Source of the DNA: Calamus simplicifolius
Taxonomy: Eukaryota > Streptophyta > Magnoliopsida > Arecales > Arecaceae
NCBI GenBank assembly: GCA_900491605.1
Contig: UESW01004382.1
Location: forward strand, 663,675 to 727,674
Length of the DNA: 64,000 nt
Reading direction: 5' to 3'
Shown: positions 1 through 12,914 of the stretch, piece after piece
Layout of the letters: each line of letters begins with the position of its first letter
Numbering within the stretch: the stretch's first letter is position 1
The notes under the pieces: generated by a model
Seen by the model: only the letters and a program-made list of their open reading frames with translations
Told to the model about the DNA's origin: nothing
Databases searched by the model: none
Position numbers and translations under genes: made by a program

Positions 1-2275
1 CCTAAAGAACTAAAAAAAAATTTGGATTCAAATAAAGGTGAGTTTTTTCTTAATTTTATAATTAAATTTTTATTTCATTAGTATGCTCTTATGCATTTCT
101 ATGTTTTTGTAGAAAGCTTATAATGTGCTAGTTGAACGAAAGAAACATATTTTGTCATCTGCTTGTACAAAATGGAGACAATTTAAGTTCAAGTTGAGGA
201 TAAAATTCTTGAATCCATTGGAGGATAGGTGACCCTTATTTGATAACCTTTGTAAGAACTATCCATTCATAAAAAAAGATGCTTAGAATGCCCTTGTCAA
301 CAGGTATAGTTCTTCAAAATTTTAGGAATAGAGTAGGTTGCAAAGTGAAAGAGCAAAAAGTAATGAGTATCGACATCATTCATTTAGGCATGGATTAGTT
401 AATTTGAAAGAAAAAATAGTAAGCGTTGAATATTTAGTTCTATATTGTTAAGTAATTATTAGCTAATTTTTTATTAATATATTCATTGTCTAATAATTAT
501 AAAAAAAAGAGATGGGCATCGATGAAGACATTGGATGAAGTATTGTATGGAAAGCTATTTATTCAAAGGTGATGGTTTTGATAGTGAAGTCATCCAAGAA
601 GTCGTACAGAAGATTGTAAGTAAATATATTATTGTTTTTATTAGCTAGTTATAGATTCTTTTATAACTTCCTAATGTATGGTTCGTTTTATCTACATATC
701 AGGATGAATATACAATGAAGGTGAAAGATAGATCAATACAAGAATCGGAACAAAAAGATATGTATGGCATTGGGAAATCTCGAACATGGTGATCGAGTAA
801 GGGGTGTTGGAGGCATGGTTACCCATAAAACCTATTTCAATCTTTCGAAAAGAACAAAAACAAGTGAACTCTTACAACATTTGTTAGAAGAACAAAAAAA
901 ACTGAACCAACAACAAAGAGAAGATGTTAAGGAAACAAAATTATTACTTGATTAGCTATGTCAACTTCATGAAGAAAATACAAAGTTGAGAGAAATTTTA
1001 AAAATTGCTGCAAGTGCTCAATATGTTTCAGACAAAGGTAGCTGCTACTCAGTTAAAAAACTGTATCTGAATAAAACTGTTGCTGATTCTGATATACAAA
1101 ATTATGAAAGTATAGAATTTATTGCCATTGGACAAAGAAACATGCAAAATGTATGTTAATATTTACTTATATTTATAGCATTTTATTTAATTCATAGTAC
1201 TTATATTTTCTAATATTATTGCTTTGATGGAAAAATCATGCAAATTGGCAGTAGGATCTATTAATAATATAATTGGTTATGATACAGTGATTGAGAATGT
1301 AGCACCAAACTCTGTTGTACATGGAGTTTCTTTGGGTTATCATAATTATCGTGTATCTATTGATGTTTGTTTTGATGATGATGCTCTCCTTCCAATAATA
1401 ATTGGTGATGATCCTGTGAAAGTTAAAGATTTTATTGGTTCTCATGTTGCATGGTCTCGATCATTAGTTATTGATGATCAAGCCAAGGTATCTAAAACTT
1501 TTTAACTTATCCATAAATTTATAATTAATTTATATTGATAAACTATTTGCTATGTAGCATTTGTGAATTAAATTTTATTATTATTAATAGGCTAAGATTG
1601 TCCCACAAAAGTTATAGATTAAAAGCAAAGAAAAGGATCCATCGAATTTGTCATATTTAAAGAATCATATTGTAAAAAGTTTGGAAGATACAAATATAAT
1701 AACTGTGGTATTGGATGTTGGTATCTTTGATCATGAACGGGTATGTTATATTATTCAGAAAGATATCGATAACTTTTGCTCAATGGAGCAGATTACTTCT
1801 AGTTATATTGTGCTATATATAATATAATAAGATATTTTTATATTTTTTGCATTTCATATGCAATTACTATATGTTACAAGTTTTTAATAATAACAGTGGG
1901 AATGAATAATTTGATTTGTGTAGCTATTTGTACAACCAACTCAAGAAATCAAAACTGCTCAACATGCATGGCTTCATAGACCCTGGACGGATCTCTATAC
2001 ACTCTGGATCGGTTGGAGCACAATCAGATTTGATTGCTAAAAATTAGAGCATTGTTATGTGGATCAATTGTTTCTAGCTCCTTATAACTCTAGGTAAGTG
2101 GTTTTTTAATGAAAAATGATACTTTCGATATTAAGTTGTTGATTATTGTTATTATGTTTATGAAGGGATCACTGGTCCTTGATGATTATTGACCCTCATG
2201 GGGACAAAGTGTATTTTTGTGATTCTATTGGACGTTCAGTGGAAAAAGAATTGAAAGGTGCTATTAATACGTAAG
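1..2275 (+). pseudogene. Decayed CACTA-type gene: Transposase_24, DUF8039 and Ulp1-like segments
   Basis: Several plus-strand coding islands, separated by AT-rich introns with GT and AG borders, resemble the plant En/Spm (CACTA) protein that joins Transposase_24, DUF8039 and a Ulp1/C48 cysteine protease. Around 130-420 the reading resembles the KWRQFK and R-H-S-F-R-H segments of Transposase_24. At 764-955 there is the typical GNLEHGDRVRGVGG motif, followed by a Glu/Lys/Gln-rich coiled coil. At 1227-1490 a DUF8039 segment reads CKLAVGSINNI, VHGVSLG and then IGSHVAWSR. At about 1920-2270 is a Ulp1 segment with FLAPYN, then HW and a CDSIG block that hold the expected His and Asp of the protease. 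In-frame stops near 230, 280 and 2045 show decay. The catalytic Cys part is absent because an LTR-like block begins at 2349. The 5' end lies outside the window. The family is well supported. Exon borders are approximate, and a MULE origin cannot be fully excluded. Confidence 0.7.
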
Positions 2276-2348
2276 TATTTATTTCTTTTAATTTTTGTAG
2301 TAATTTGCCTGGATTATATTATTTGAGTCTCACATAATTATTATACTT

Positions 2349-3621
2349 TGTTAAAGGCTCATTGGGACCAAGACCAAGGCCCATAGAGCCTAAACCCAAA
2401 GTCCTCAAACCACCCATGACCTCCACTTTGGTCACGGATCCATGTTACAGAGTTTAGTTTCATTAAGAAACTTTTCATCAAATTTTCTAAAAATCAAACA
2501 CAATATTAGGCGGCATTACTTGCTTATCGCGTCACCTAAAATTTTAAAAATGAATTATTAAAATTTAGGAGCGAGTTTCCTTTTATGGTCTACACCTTGG
2601 ACTTTGCGGGACACATATAACCTAGCTCCCAAGAATATTGTCCTTACACCACCATTCCCTATAACGCGGGATAATATTCTTAGTCATGATTTATTTCCAC
2701 CAGAAAATTACAACTGCACTTCAGGATATGCGTGACATTTACGTCGAGATAAAATAAATTGTCACATAAGACAATCCTATCCCTGACCTATGAGATCGAT
2801 ACACAAATGGTTCCTTCATGCGATACTCGAATATTGGCATCAAGTAATTTATGTACTATCACTTGTCTAATATCCATCTAATACCTTGAGCTCTAGGTTC
2901 CCTCATATCCATCCACTGAGTGTCATGAATCAACCCGTCGATTGATCATGTCTACGCTCGATCTATAAAGATCACTATGCATAGTTTTAAGATAGATTAA
3001 TTTGAATCTCTCAAGGGAGTGTTATTACTTTCTCATGGAAAGTACATGAATGACTATATTGCGAGTATGTTCTTAGACCCTAGTGGCATATGCCTAACCC
3101 ATCGAGTATCAATCATTTATGGACTTTGTTCATTTGGTGAATCAAAGCATATACGCTATAAGTCTGAGTTCAGTGACTTACTCAAGCTTAAGAACAATCG
3201 TACTCTCATAGCTATGAGTTAAATTTCATGATAGTACATTTTCAAAATTTATTCTCATGTAAGTCCATCAATACACAATATGCGTACTAGTATACTAATT
3301 TGAGAATCCCTCTCAAATAGTCAAGATAAACTATTTCCCCAATTGAAAATTATGTATACTTCAATTTCTCATAATAAAGTGCCTAACTTTATTAAAATTA
3401 TGAAAATTATATTTCGAATGTAATAAAATAATCTCGTGTCTTCTGTACTCATGTGTAAAGTATCTCGAGCACTCAAGATCATTATTTCTAACATTCGTAG
3501 ACCTTTCAGGAGAATTACATACAATAAATATATAGGATGCAAATATCAAATCATTTATTATATATCATCTGATGTCAATCATCATAGAAAAATTATGTCT
3601 TTTAGACCATAATTTCCAACA
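2349..3621. repeat. LTR-like block, probable remnant of an LTR retrotransposon
   Basis: The block starts TGTTAAAGG and ends TTTCCAACA, the TG...CA form of plant LTRs. It has no coding content beyond short chance ORFs, and it interrupts the Ulp1-like gene on its left. The bases on either side (tactt and atagg) do not form a target duplication. No primer binding site is seen at either border. The limits are inferred from the TG/CA ends and the break in the coding sequence. Confidence 0.4.
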
Positions 3622-4704
3622 ATAGGATGCTGCCTCTTCTCTGCTGTTAATTAATCATTAAGCGATAACCCTGCTCAACCTAAACATCGACCCATACAAA
3701 TTTAGCAAGTGGTAGCTGTAGAAATAAATTATTTGAACCATGGCATTTAGTGGTAGGTAAATTTACAAGTTCCAAATGGAATTAGATTCCGAATTCCACA
3801 TCAAGGCCTTTGTCTAATTAGATTTAAGCTCTCCGTGTTTTCCTAATATAAGTAGTGAGCTGCACTAGATGTGACAGGTCTTGCAGAGTTCTCTGGTTTT
3901 TCTATAAGGAAGCAACGGATTCGCTCGTTAGGCGTTTGCGTCTGTGGTGGTGCTTAAATATTAGATTATAAAGCAACGACAAGTCTGCCGTCTTATCAAC
4001 TGTTTGTACACGGATTTAAGTATGTTCCGAGATCAAGATGGGAAGCCAAACAGAGGATAGTGATCTAGCTAGGGTATCATGATAAGAATTCTTAATTCAA
4101 ATTTTAAATTTTCTTATCATTTAATTACATGTTATGACATGTCGATTTCACATCCCATGTAAATCCTAATGTCTCTAACAAACCCTAATCATATTCTTGT
4201 CATGATAAGATTTAGATTCAAAATAAAAATTTTAAATTCCATATGATTACATTTAATCACAATCTTATCTTGATCCAAATATCCAAACTATGTTTTTAAT
4301 GTTCATTATCATAAGAATATCAGATCTTAATCATATCAATAATCATGTTAAAATTAAATCCTAAACATAATTTCTAGGATTTCAGCATATAGTAACTATC
4401 ATGCATAAATTATAATTATAATTTTAACATGACACATATGATTAAATCTAAATTAATTATTGTTTATTATCATATAATAAATCTTTATCTCTGATATCAT
4501 ATATCAAAGTACTCTATTTTAACATGATAATGAACATACATAAATATAAATAATATTGTTTATCATCAAATAATAAATATTATATTTTTAGATTTATTAT
4601 CAACATATGAAAACTCTTCATGATTTTAAGCATAATAAAAACTCATATTATGAATCATATTGACTCAAGTATCCTATCAGATTAATGAATCTGTAGCTAA
4701 GGTG
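3622..4704 (-). other. Non-coding interior next to a primer binding site
   Basis: This is AT-rich sequence with many ATCATG/CATGAT-like words and no protein similarity that I can see on either strand. It lies on the internal side of the primer binding site at 4705-4716, so it is probably the interior of a large non-coding retrotransposon derivative on the minus strand. No gag or pol fragment is visible. Confidence 0.45.
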
Positions 4705-4716
4705 GCTCTGATACCA
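4705..4716 (-). other. Primer binding site (tRNA-Met type)
   Basis: The plus strand reads gctctgatacca, so the minus strand reads TGGTATCAGAGC, the standard primer binding site of plant copia elements. It sits one base left of the LTR that starts at 4718. This fixes that LTR as the 5' LTR of a minus-strand element. Confidence 0.85.
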
Positions 4717-4717
4717 C

Positions 4718-6624
4718 TGTTGGGAATTATGTATTCTAGATATGAATCAAATTCATGTAAATATACAAGAAGATATAATATAAAATTTTCAGATGCTCAG
4801 GATCCTTAGGAACAGATTCATTAAATATCAAATAAAATCTAAAATATTAGATTTATTCATACCTAAGCCCTTTATCGATTTAGAAAAGGATGAAGCCGGT
4901 GAATTCTCTGCCACTAGTCGTCCACGTGTTCGGCCTCTAACGGTGATCCATGCGGAGAAGAGTGGATGAAGACCTTCAAGGTATGAAGATGATACTTCGG
5001 GAGAAAGGGGTGCTAGCGCCTCTTGAATCCTCTTATAGAAATACAGAAGATATCTCTGAAGATCTAAAAGATCTAATCTTTTTATTCTCATGCTCTCTCT
5101 TCAGGTTCCAATGGAGAAGAAGAGGTCTCTTTTCATGGTAACGTCATAGTAATGTTAATCAAAAGAAACAGAAGAAACTCCCATTCTCATGGTAACGTTA
5201 ATCCAAGTGTCACAATCTCAGCCTTTGAAATTAGGAGTTGGTTATCTCATAACTACATGCCCCAATTTGTACATGTTCATCATCGAACCTTAGAAATTCA
5301 TCATGCCTCATCCCATGGGCATAATTCCATCTTCACATGGCTGAGATTGGCCATCTATACCCGAATAATTAGAGCCATCCATTACATGGATCAAGTCATA
5401 TTTGGGTATTCAATTATTTGTTCATCATATGCACAAATAATTTCTCCTTAACATTCTTTCTACTACAATGGATCATATCCATTATTATTTTATCTTTTTT
5501 AAATTGGATCTCACCCAATTATTTAATTGATCATCTTATCTGAATTAAATCTAATTTAATTCTCATTTTAATTCATCCAAAATTCTTCTTAATGCGTGTG
5601 ACCCATTAGGCCCTTTAACATGTTGGCAATAATCATGTCCTAATCACAGACCCTAAGAATGATTGGACAACTCTTTGTCCAAGTCAACAACATGATTATA
5701 GATCATGAGAGGCCTCTAGCAAAGCATCATGACCACCCAACTGCTAAAGATTTTATTGACATGACCATCAACAATACTTGTCCATGTACGGTTACCGTAT
5801 GATCAAATCCTTTTGTCACATATCTCAGATCAATCAGTGGTACAGAATGTGTCAACCCTGTAATTGATCTTTGTTTACTTGATCTTAGAAAAATTGACTC
5901 ATATGAATTAGAACTTCGAAACCATTTCGAATTCCAACTCAACCTTGCAACGATTTAACAATCAATTTAATCCATCAAGTGGCCGTGGGATATAACCCTT
6001 TCTATGAAGGGAGACGAATCCTGTCTTGATCAAACACCATCTTCATGTGCTTCATATCATACCCAACCGATACCATATTTGCCACCCATGGCTAGAGCGA
6101 CGTTTGGATGCCGTCAAAGCATAACATTCCACACATGAGATGCAATGAAGATCTCAAGTCAAAGGATCACTCACACCACCGTCATTAGAGATCAACCATC
6201 GATACTATATAGAATATCCATATGGGATCTCTGTACAGGTCATCCAATGCATCGTTACAATAACGAGCATTCACACACCTATCCAAGCATCTTCATACTT
6301 CAGCTTGTGAAATCAGCTGCTCACCCCAAGGGTAAGGATATGCAATGTGTGTCAGTCTCACGGTATTCGATGGTGTCCAGTCCCATCTGCACATCGACTA
6401 GGGAAGTTTAAAGAATCGAACCATAACATGCAATTTAAATCTTATAATTTGTAATCTCTATTACAAATTTTATATGCACGGTTCACATTCTTTTAGACTT
6501 TATCTCACATACAAATATATCAAATAAAAGATATCTGAATAGATAAAGAAACCATTTTATTTGATTTGTATTCATAAAATGTATACAGTATTTAATCCAA
6601 TTGGATCTAGGGAATACACTAACA
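4718..6624 (-). repeat. 5' LTR of a minus-strand non-coding retrotransposon
   Basis: The block begins TGTTGGGAATTATG next to the primer binding site and ends ACACTAACA. The same family returns as the solo LTR at 31439-54546: the starts, the GGCCTCTAAYGGTGATCCA segment near 4935, and the stretch from GTGTGACCCATTAGG (5596) to CACTAACA all match at the same relative positions. The roughly 1.9-kb length is plausible for a plant LTR. The ORFs inside it (for example at 5152-5451 and 6145-6411) are not conserved in the second copy and are not genes. Confidence 0.75.
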
Positions 6625-6773
6625 GCATAAAGACCTTTCTTACAATGCAATGGTGAAGAATAAGCGTCCACCTATCGGAGCCTAGGCCCTCCTTAATATT
6701 GGCCATTCCAAGACTGCTACACTTGACCCAGAGTACTCCGATTTAATGGAGGAGGAGGATGGCAGGTCATGAC

Positions 6774-6811
<38 letters not shown>

Positions 6812-7376
6812 GTGTGTGTAATATTGCAAGAGCAAAATTTTGAACGGATGGGTTTTACTAAAAAAAAAAAGAAATAAAATTCTTGAAGTGGTAGGTGGGT
6901 GTGATTACAATTGAGCATGACTAGAAATCAATTCATTCGAGCTCTTAATATTGTGCCATAGCTATTTTTAGCTTTCATTTGTATATTTTACCTCATACCA
7001 TATCATGATAGTGCTGTTTTATATCAGCATTTCCCTGTGCTCTTGTAGTTTCGAGTCTCCTCTTGTTGGATTAGAAGAAAACATGCAGTGATGATGCACA
7101 CGCACAAATGTAATTTGATGTAAGACTCCGGCATCTTAGTGCCAATGGTTTGCATGTTGGCTCTACTCCATTTTAAGTTGCCTCAAAAACAATTTCTTGT
7201 CTTGTGTCTGTTAAAGAACCTTTGCTCTTCTTTTCATAATTCTAATGTTATTTAAGAAAGACACGATGCGAAGATTCTTTTCTAATGAGGTGATAACGGT
7301 AGGGAGATTCCTTATTCCCTATTAGGATGAAGCTTCTCTTGCTGCTCATAATATTGATAAGCTGTGTAGTAAAGCC
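6625..7376. other. No gene seen; short microsatellite region
   Basis: This is spacer between the LTR ending at 6624 and the copia LTR starting near 7377. It holds a CT microsatellite and a poly-A tract near 6860. I see no coding sequence on either strand. Confidence 0.5.
6777..6806. repeat. (CT)15 microsatellite
   Basis: Fifteen uninterrupted CT units, followed directly by a short GT-rich stretch. Confidence 0.95.
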
Positions 7377-8118
7377 TATTGAGGCTGTTGAAACAGTGGG
7401 ATCTCTTCGTTAGAAAAATATCTTAAGCTTGCACTCTTATTTGCCAACGATCAGACTGATGTAGTAGTAAGATGCCTGCACTTGAACCCCATGGTCACGG
7501 GTTTAAACCACTGCCAATGCCTTTGTGAAACGTCATGCAACTCCATTCCTGGGTGGAACTCTTTGAAGCCTGTGCGATTCTCATGAAACCTCCTCCCACC
7601 TTCCCATGAGCCCACGCATTCTCTAGCTGGAACGCTCCTCCACGAAAGCCTGGAGCCACACATTCCTCATGAAGACTCCCATGAAGCCCCTGGAGCTGTG
7701 TGTTCCTCACAGACGAAGGTGGGAGGAGATCATGCGTTCTCCCATGTCATGACACATCATCATGCTCCCTTCGATCACGGACAAAGACGGGGATTGGGAA
7801 TCCCTCCATGCAACTAAGAGCAAGAAGGAGGGGTAGGTAGATAGGGCTGCGGCTCTATGTTTCGAAGAGGATTAGAAGGAAAGGATTTGTTCTCTTATTC
7901 ATCCATCTACAAACCCTAAAACTAGAGTTTAAATAGTTGGCCAAATGGGCTTTGCCCAGATTCAATAAAAACTCCTGTGGACTAACCCAATGAGATTAAA
8001 ATAACCCTTAAGTTCGTGTATATCCGTGACCTGATTTAATCTCAATCCTTGGACCCATACCCAGCCCAATACAAATTAGCCCAACCAAGACCTTAATAGC
8101 ACCACACCAGGCCCAACA
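7377..8118 (-). repeat. 3' LTR of the Tork-like copia element
   Basis: Starts with a decayed TATTGAGGCTGTTGAA (the matching LTR has TGTTGAGGTTGTTGAA) and ends GGCCCAACA. It shares the segment around TTTGCCAACGATCAGACTG with 12265-12330 in the other LTR. The first base of the TG end appears mutated. Confidence 0.75.
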
Positions 8119-8200
8119 ATCTTTAGCTTGGTGCTTCAAGGCCTCAGCACATTCGCCATATCTATTAGCTGCATCAACAAATATATTTATGGAAGTTGTC

Positions 8201-11200
8201 CTATGGAAGAACCTTGGTTAATGCATCTACTAGGTTCTCCTTGTTGTGTACCTTTATCAGCTCTACTTCACCTTCTTTCATCAGCTCTTTAATCCTATGG
8301 TATCTAATGTTAATATGCTTCACCCTAGCATGATAGACTGCATTCTGCGCAAGCATTAAAGCACTTTGGCTGTCACTATGAACCTTAACGATCTCCTGAG
8401 CAAGGCCCATCTTCAGCATCAAATCCTTCAGCCATAGGGCTTCCTTCGCTGCCTCTATAATGCCTTTGTATTCTGCCTCCATGATAGATAAGGCCATGAT
8501 GGGCTATAACATGATCTCCGTGAGACTGGACCATCAAACAAGCTAAACACAAAGCATATTATGGATCTCCTAGTGTCCACATCTCCACCAAAGTCTACAT
8601 CTACATAATCATATAACTGCCCACAAGCCTCTTTGGACAAGTCAGATCCCTCAGCACCTTCCTGCTGTCCATAACAAATGCCATCTTTAACTTTTTCCAT
8701 CAAGTATTTGAAGATCCCCTTCAGTGCTCGCCAGTGCTCTTTGCCAGGCTGCATCATGAACTTGCTCATCTGACTCACTGCATGGGCTATGTTTGGCCTG
8801 TAACATACCATGGCATACATAAAGCTACCAATACCAGAAATTATACGGTACCTTCTTTTATCTCCTAAGCCTTCACCTCAGTCTGTGGTGATATGGCCTT
8901 TGATAGAAAAAAGTGTTCCACCAAAGGCAGTACCACTGGTTTGGCCTTCTTCATCCCAAATCTCTCCAAAACCTTCTTTATATAGCCACCCTAAGACAAA
9001 TGCAAAACACCCTTGGGTCTATCTCTAATGATCTTCAACCCTAGGATCTTCCTAGTAGGCCCCAAATCCTTCATCTTAAACTTTTGAGATAAAGCTGCCT
9101 TCAATTCCTGTACAGTTTTCTTATTCTTGCATGCTATCAGCATATCATGTACATACAAGAATCAGACTCACATCTAGAAAAGTCAATGCTCCTAACATAA
9201 GTGTCAAATCTTTTGTACCACTGTCTTGGCGACTGCTTTAGCCTATACAAAGATTTTTTCAGCAAACAAACTTTACTATCTGATCCTGGTTCTCTGAACC
9301 TTGGTGGCTACTCTATGTAGATGCCCTCCTCCAAATTACCATTGGAATGTTGTCTTCACATCTATCTACTCTAGCTCCAATTCCTGAGCTGCTACAATAT
9401 TAAGCAATAATCTGATGAAAGTGTGCCTAACAACTGGAGAAAATACCTTATTGTAATCGATGCCTTCCTTCTGAGAGTATCCATTGGCCACTAGTTTTGC
9501 CTTGTACCTAATACCCCTTTGCTTTAAAGGCCCTTTCTTGCGCCGATAAATCTATTTGCAAGCAATGGGTTCTTTCTTTATGGCAATTAGACCTATTACT
9601 ATGTGTCATTCTTGTAAAGAGACTGCATCTCCTTTTTCATAGCTTGGACCCATCTATCTCTATGCTGGCTCTCCATAGCCTCCTCATAGGTGTAGGGGTC
9701 TCCATTCGTTATCACTAGGGCATATGATACCGAATCTTTGAAGCCATATCGAACTAACGGTTGCACGTTTCTTCTAGGCCTATGAAGTGCAATCACAGTA
9801 TCAGTCCCCTGCCCAGCTGCATCCTACTAAACTCACTGGCTTTTGCCCCTCTGTCAGTCCTCTCCACCTGAATCTCAAATTCTCCTAATTCACTGGCAAA
9901 TGACACGATAGTATAGAAGGTCATCTGACTAGTACTACCTTGATATATCTGTGGCTCTTGCTATGCATCTATCTATATTTACTCTAAGGATTGAGCTCTC
10001 ATCGAATGTTACATCCCTACTGATGATAATCTTATTCTGCAAGAGGTTCCACAGCCGATATCCCTTGATTCCATGCAGGTAGCCTAGAAACACTATCTTC
10101 TTAAACCTGGCGTTCAACTTACTTCGCTCCCTAGCACTAATATGCACATATGCTATACATTCAAACACTCTTAGATGATTTAGGCTTATCTTCCCTTCAG
10201 ACCACATCCAACCTGGTGTGCGATGAACAACTGACCAAGTAGCTCGTTGCATCTACTGCATCAATCCAGAACATATTTGGAAGACCTGCCTGTAGCCTTA
10301 AGCATCTTGCTTTTTTCAACAATGTTTATTCATCCTCTCAGTCACCCCATTCTATTGAAGAGTTTCCATCACTAAGAAGTGATTTAATACCCATGCCTCA
10401 TAAAAACTCTGAAACTCCTTGCTGATGTACTCCCCACCATTATATAACCTCATATACTTCATACTCCTTTCTTGCTCCTTCTCCATCTCAGCCTTCCAGA
10501 TTTTGAACTTGGTAAAGATCTCTGATTTTTCCTTAATGAAGTAGACCCACAGCTTACTTAAGAAATTATCTATCTGGGTCAAGAAGTATTTGACCCCATT
10601 CCTTGCAGAAATTAGGACTGGTCCCCAGACATCTGTGTATACTAACTTCAGAGGTTCTACACTCCTAACTGTGCTGACTGAGAACTATACTCTCTTCTGC
10701 TTTCTCATCTGACATGGCTCACATATTTCTATAACTCTACCACTCAGGTCTAGAAGTAGTCCCTTTTTGCTCATTTTTTCATCCTCTTGTCTCCCATGTG
10801 GCCTAGGCAGTAATGCCACATCCTGTATACATCCTAAGGATCCTATTCGATATTATTGCCTTTGATTTCTCGGTCATCATAGAGCCCTCCATCCTGTATA
10901 GATTATTCTTCAGCCTTTTTTCTCTCATCACCATCATAGCTTCATTGGAGATGTTCATAACTTCACTACTGGCATGACTGCTGAAGCCATATTTTGTCTG
11001 CTCCAGATACCCTAGTAATACCAGATTCTTCTTGAGCTCTGAAATATGCTTCATAATGGTAGGAGTGCGCACCATACCATCAAATATTCTCACCCTCACT
11101 ATGCCAATCCCTGTCACCTTGTAAGGGTGATCATCTTCAAGAGTCATACTCCCCTATGAACCTCTGTGTAAGTGCTGAACCATGATCGGTTGGGAGTGTA

Positions 11201-11270
11201 ATAAGAACAAGATGAATCTAGGGTCCACATCTCTATGTTGTACCTATGACCATCTGATACCATCAAAAGA
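8201..11270 (-). pseudogene. copia pol (protease, integrase, RT, RNase H), broken
   Basis: RNase H is at 8201-8497 (MEAEYKGI start, then VKHINIRYHRI and the LVDALTK end). The RT C-terminal part is at 8455-9120, the RT N-terminal part near 9599-9796 (WVQAMKKEMQSL), the integrase core and C-terminus at 9935-10700, and the GAG-pre-integrase and protease area at 10803-11260. Key residues are lost. The protease motif reads LDSSCS instead of DSG/DSA. The second integrase aspartate is gone (RLYNGGEY in place of the usual DNGGEY). The YVDD box of RT near 9150 reads YVHD. Several stops and frameshifts separate the segments. The fold assignment is secure from domain order, and activity is excluded. Confidence 0.87.
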
Positions 11271-11329
11271 TTATCCTCCACCTTTTGGTCTGCAATTGTA
11301 CTCAAATTCAAACCCTCCCTTTTCTTTCT

Positions 11330-12058
11330 GATTTTTTACTTAGGATAGTCCCTCTTGAAATGCCCTACCTCACCACACTTATAGCACTTAGCCTTTCTCT
11401 GGCCTTTTCTAGGATTTGACCATCCTCTAGGCCTGTTTCTGTCCCTGCCTCTACCTGACCTTTCCTCATGATGACCCTCCTAGGAAATAGCTTCCTTAGT
11501 CATCTTCTTTCTTTGCTTATTTGTTTGAAGTACCGAGATAATATCTTCATAGAATAGTGTCTTCTTCCCATAAAGCAGCATCATGACCAATGAGTCATAT
11601 GATGTGGGCAGTAAACACAATATTAAAAGTGCCTTATCTTCCTCCTTCATCTTGATCCCAATATTTAGCATTTCATTGCTCATCTTATCGAACACCTGAA
11701 TGTGGGCTAGCATATTTCTACCTTCTACCATCTAAAGACTGTAGAGGTACTTCTTCAACATTAACTTGTTACACATATTCTTCCCCATGTAGAGGTGTGC
11801 AACTTCATCCAGGATCCCTTCAGAGTTTTCTCCTTTAGCACTGAATAGAGGACTAAATCTGTTAGACATCCTCTAATCGTTTAACATACTTTCTTTTCCA
11901 ACAACATCCATTGTTTGTCTATCATCCCATCTAGCCTTTCCTCCAAAGCAAAATCTAAACCTTACTGCATAAGAATGTCCTTTACTTGGACTTTCCATAT
12001 GGAGAAACTTTTATTTCCATCAAACTTCTCAAAATCTATTTTTGCTACTACTCATGGC
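11330..12058 (-). pseudogene. copia gag (UBN2 type), broken
   Basis: The minus-strand reading starts near 12058 with the FEKFDGNKSFSIWK segment typical of Tnt1/Tork Gag. It continues through a UBN2-like middle (11480-11731) and ends with a zinc knuckle near 11340-11400. The knuckle reads CYKCGEVGHFKRDY, so the last Cys of CX2CX4HX4C is replaced by Tyr. Internal stops are present. Gag would package the RNA. This copy is not expected to. Confidence 0.8.
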
Positions 12059-12203
12059 TAGATCTCAACCAAAAATAATATAAAAAATTCTAAAAAATTA
12101 ATAAGTACCTTGATGAGGCCTTACTGAAATTTTTTAGGCCTCTGAAGATTTCCAAATTCCTCCTTGCTGAATCAGGCTAGACCAATATTGAGATGATACC
12201 AAC

Positions 12204-12500
12204 TGTTGAGGTTGTTGAACAGTGGGATCTCCTTGCTGGTAAAATATTATGGGCTTTCATGATTATTTGCCAATGATTAGACTGGTGCAGTGGTAAGATG
12301 CCTATCCTTGAACCCCTTGGTCACAGGTTCAAACCACCGCTGCCTCGCATTTGTGAAACTCATGAAGATGGGAGGAGATCGTGCTCCCACATCACGCCAC
12401 ACATCATACGAAGAGCATTTCAAAAAGGATTGGAAGAAAAAGGTGGGTAACAATCCCTCGCTTGCCAAGCATGCAAGGCATCCTATAACAATTCAATTTA
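12204..12500 (-). repeat. Truncated 5' LTR of the Tork-like copia element
   Basis: Starts TGTTGAGG right after the partial reversed primer binding site and matches the 3' LTR at 7377 up to about 12450. The remaining 490 or so bases of the LTR are missing. The right limit is uncertain. Positions 12501-12648 show nothing recognisable. Confidence 0.65.
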
Positions 12501-12648
12501 TACAAAGAGGGATAGTAACCACATGACATTCATAATCCAAAATATTTTTAATACAAGTCATGTATTGATTGGGCAACTAACAAAATTACAAAAATCACAA
12601 TGGGGTTACATATGACAAAATATGATCTATTTACACAGATGTAGCTCC

Positions 12649-12914
12649 ATCTACCACAGTTGTTGCCCTCCTCATTTGTGTGGCTTTGAAAAATATTGGG
12701 AGATTTAAATAAGCTCACACTCAGTAAGTAAGCCTACGGTAAACTAATTGGTGCAGACACCAAAGTTTGAAAGAGGCTTCGATCTACGACAGTTGTTGCC
12801 CTCCTCATTTGTGTGGCTTTGAAAAATATTAGGAGATTTAAATAAGCTCGCACTCAGTAAGTAAGCCTACGGTAACCTAATTGGTGCAGACACCAAAGTT
12901 CGAAAGAGGCTTCG
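12649..12914. repeat. 133-bp tandem duplication across the LTR border
   Basis: Two copies of a 133-bp unit (12649-12781 and 12782-12914), each starting ATCTAC, differ at only a few bases. Each unit contains about 100 bp of flanking DNA plus the first 33 bases of the gypsy LTR (TGGTGCAGACACC). The junctions share the short word gatcta. Confidence 0.9.

Larger units (their letters stand above)
7377..12500 (-). mobile_element. Dead Tork-like Ty1-copia retrotransposon
   Basis: Minus-strand copia element. On the plus strand the order is 3' LTR (7377-8118), RNase H, RT, integrase, protease, gag, partial primer binding site (TGATACCA reversed, 12194-12201), and a 5' LTR starting TGTTGAGG at 12204. 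The 5' LTR matches the 3' LTR for only about 250 bases, up to the GGAGATCGTGCTCCCA region, and is then shortened. The pol domain order integrase-RT-RNase H defines Ty1-copia. Every domain is broken by stops or frameshifts, so the copy cannot act on its own. Confidence 0.88.

Noticed and set aside
5152..6411. ORFs inside the LTR at 4718-6624
   Set aside because: Not kept open in the second copy of the same LTR at 53397-54546.
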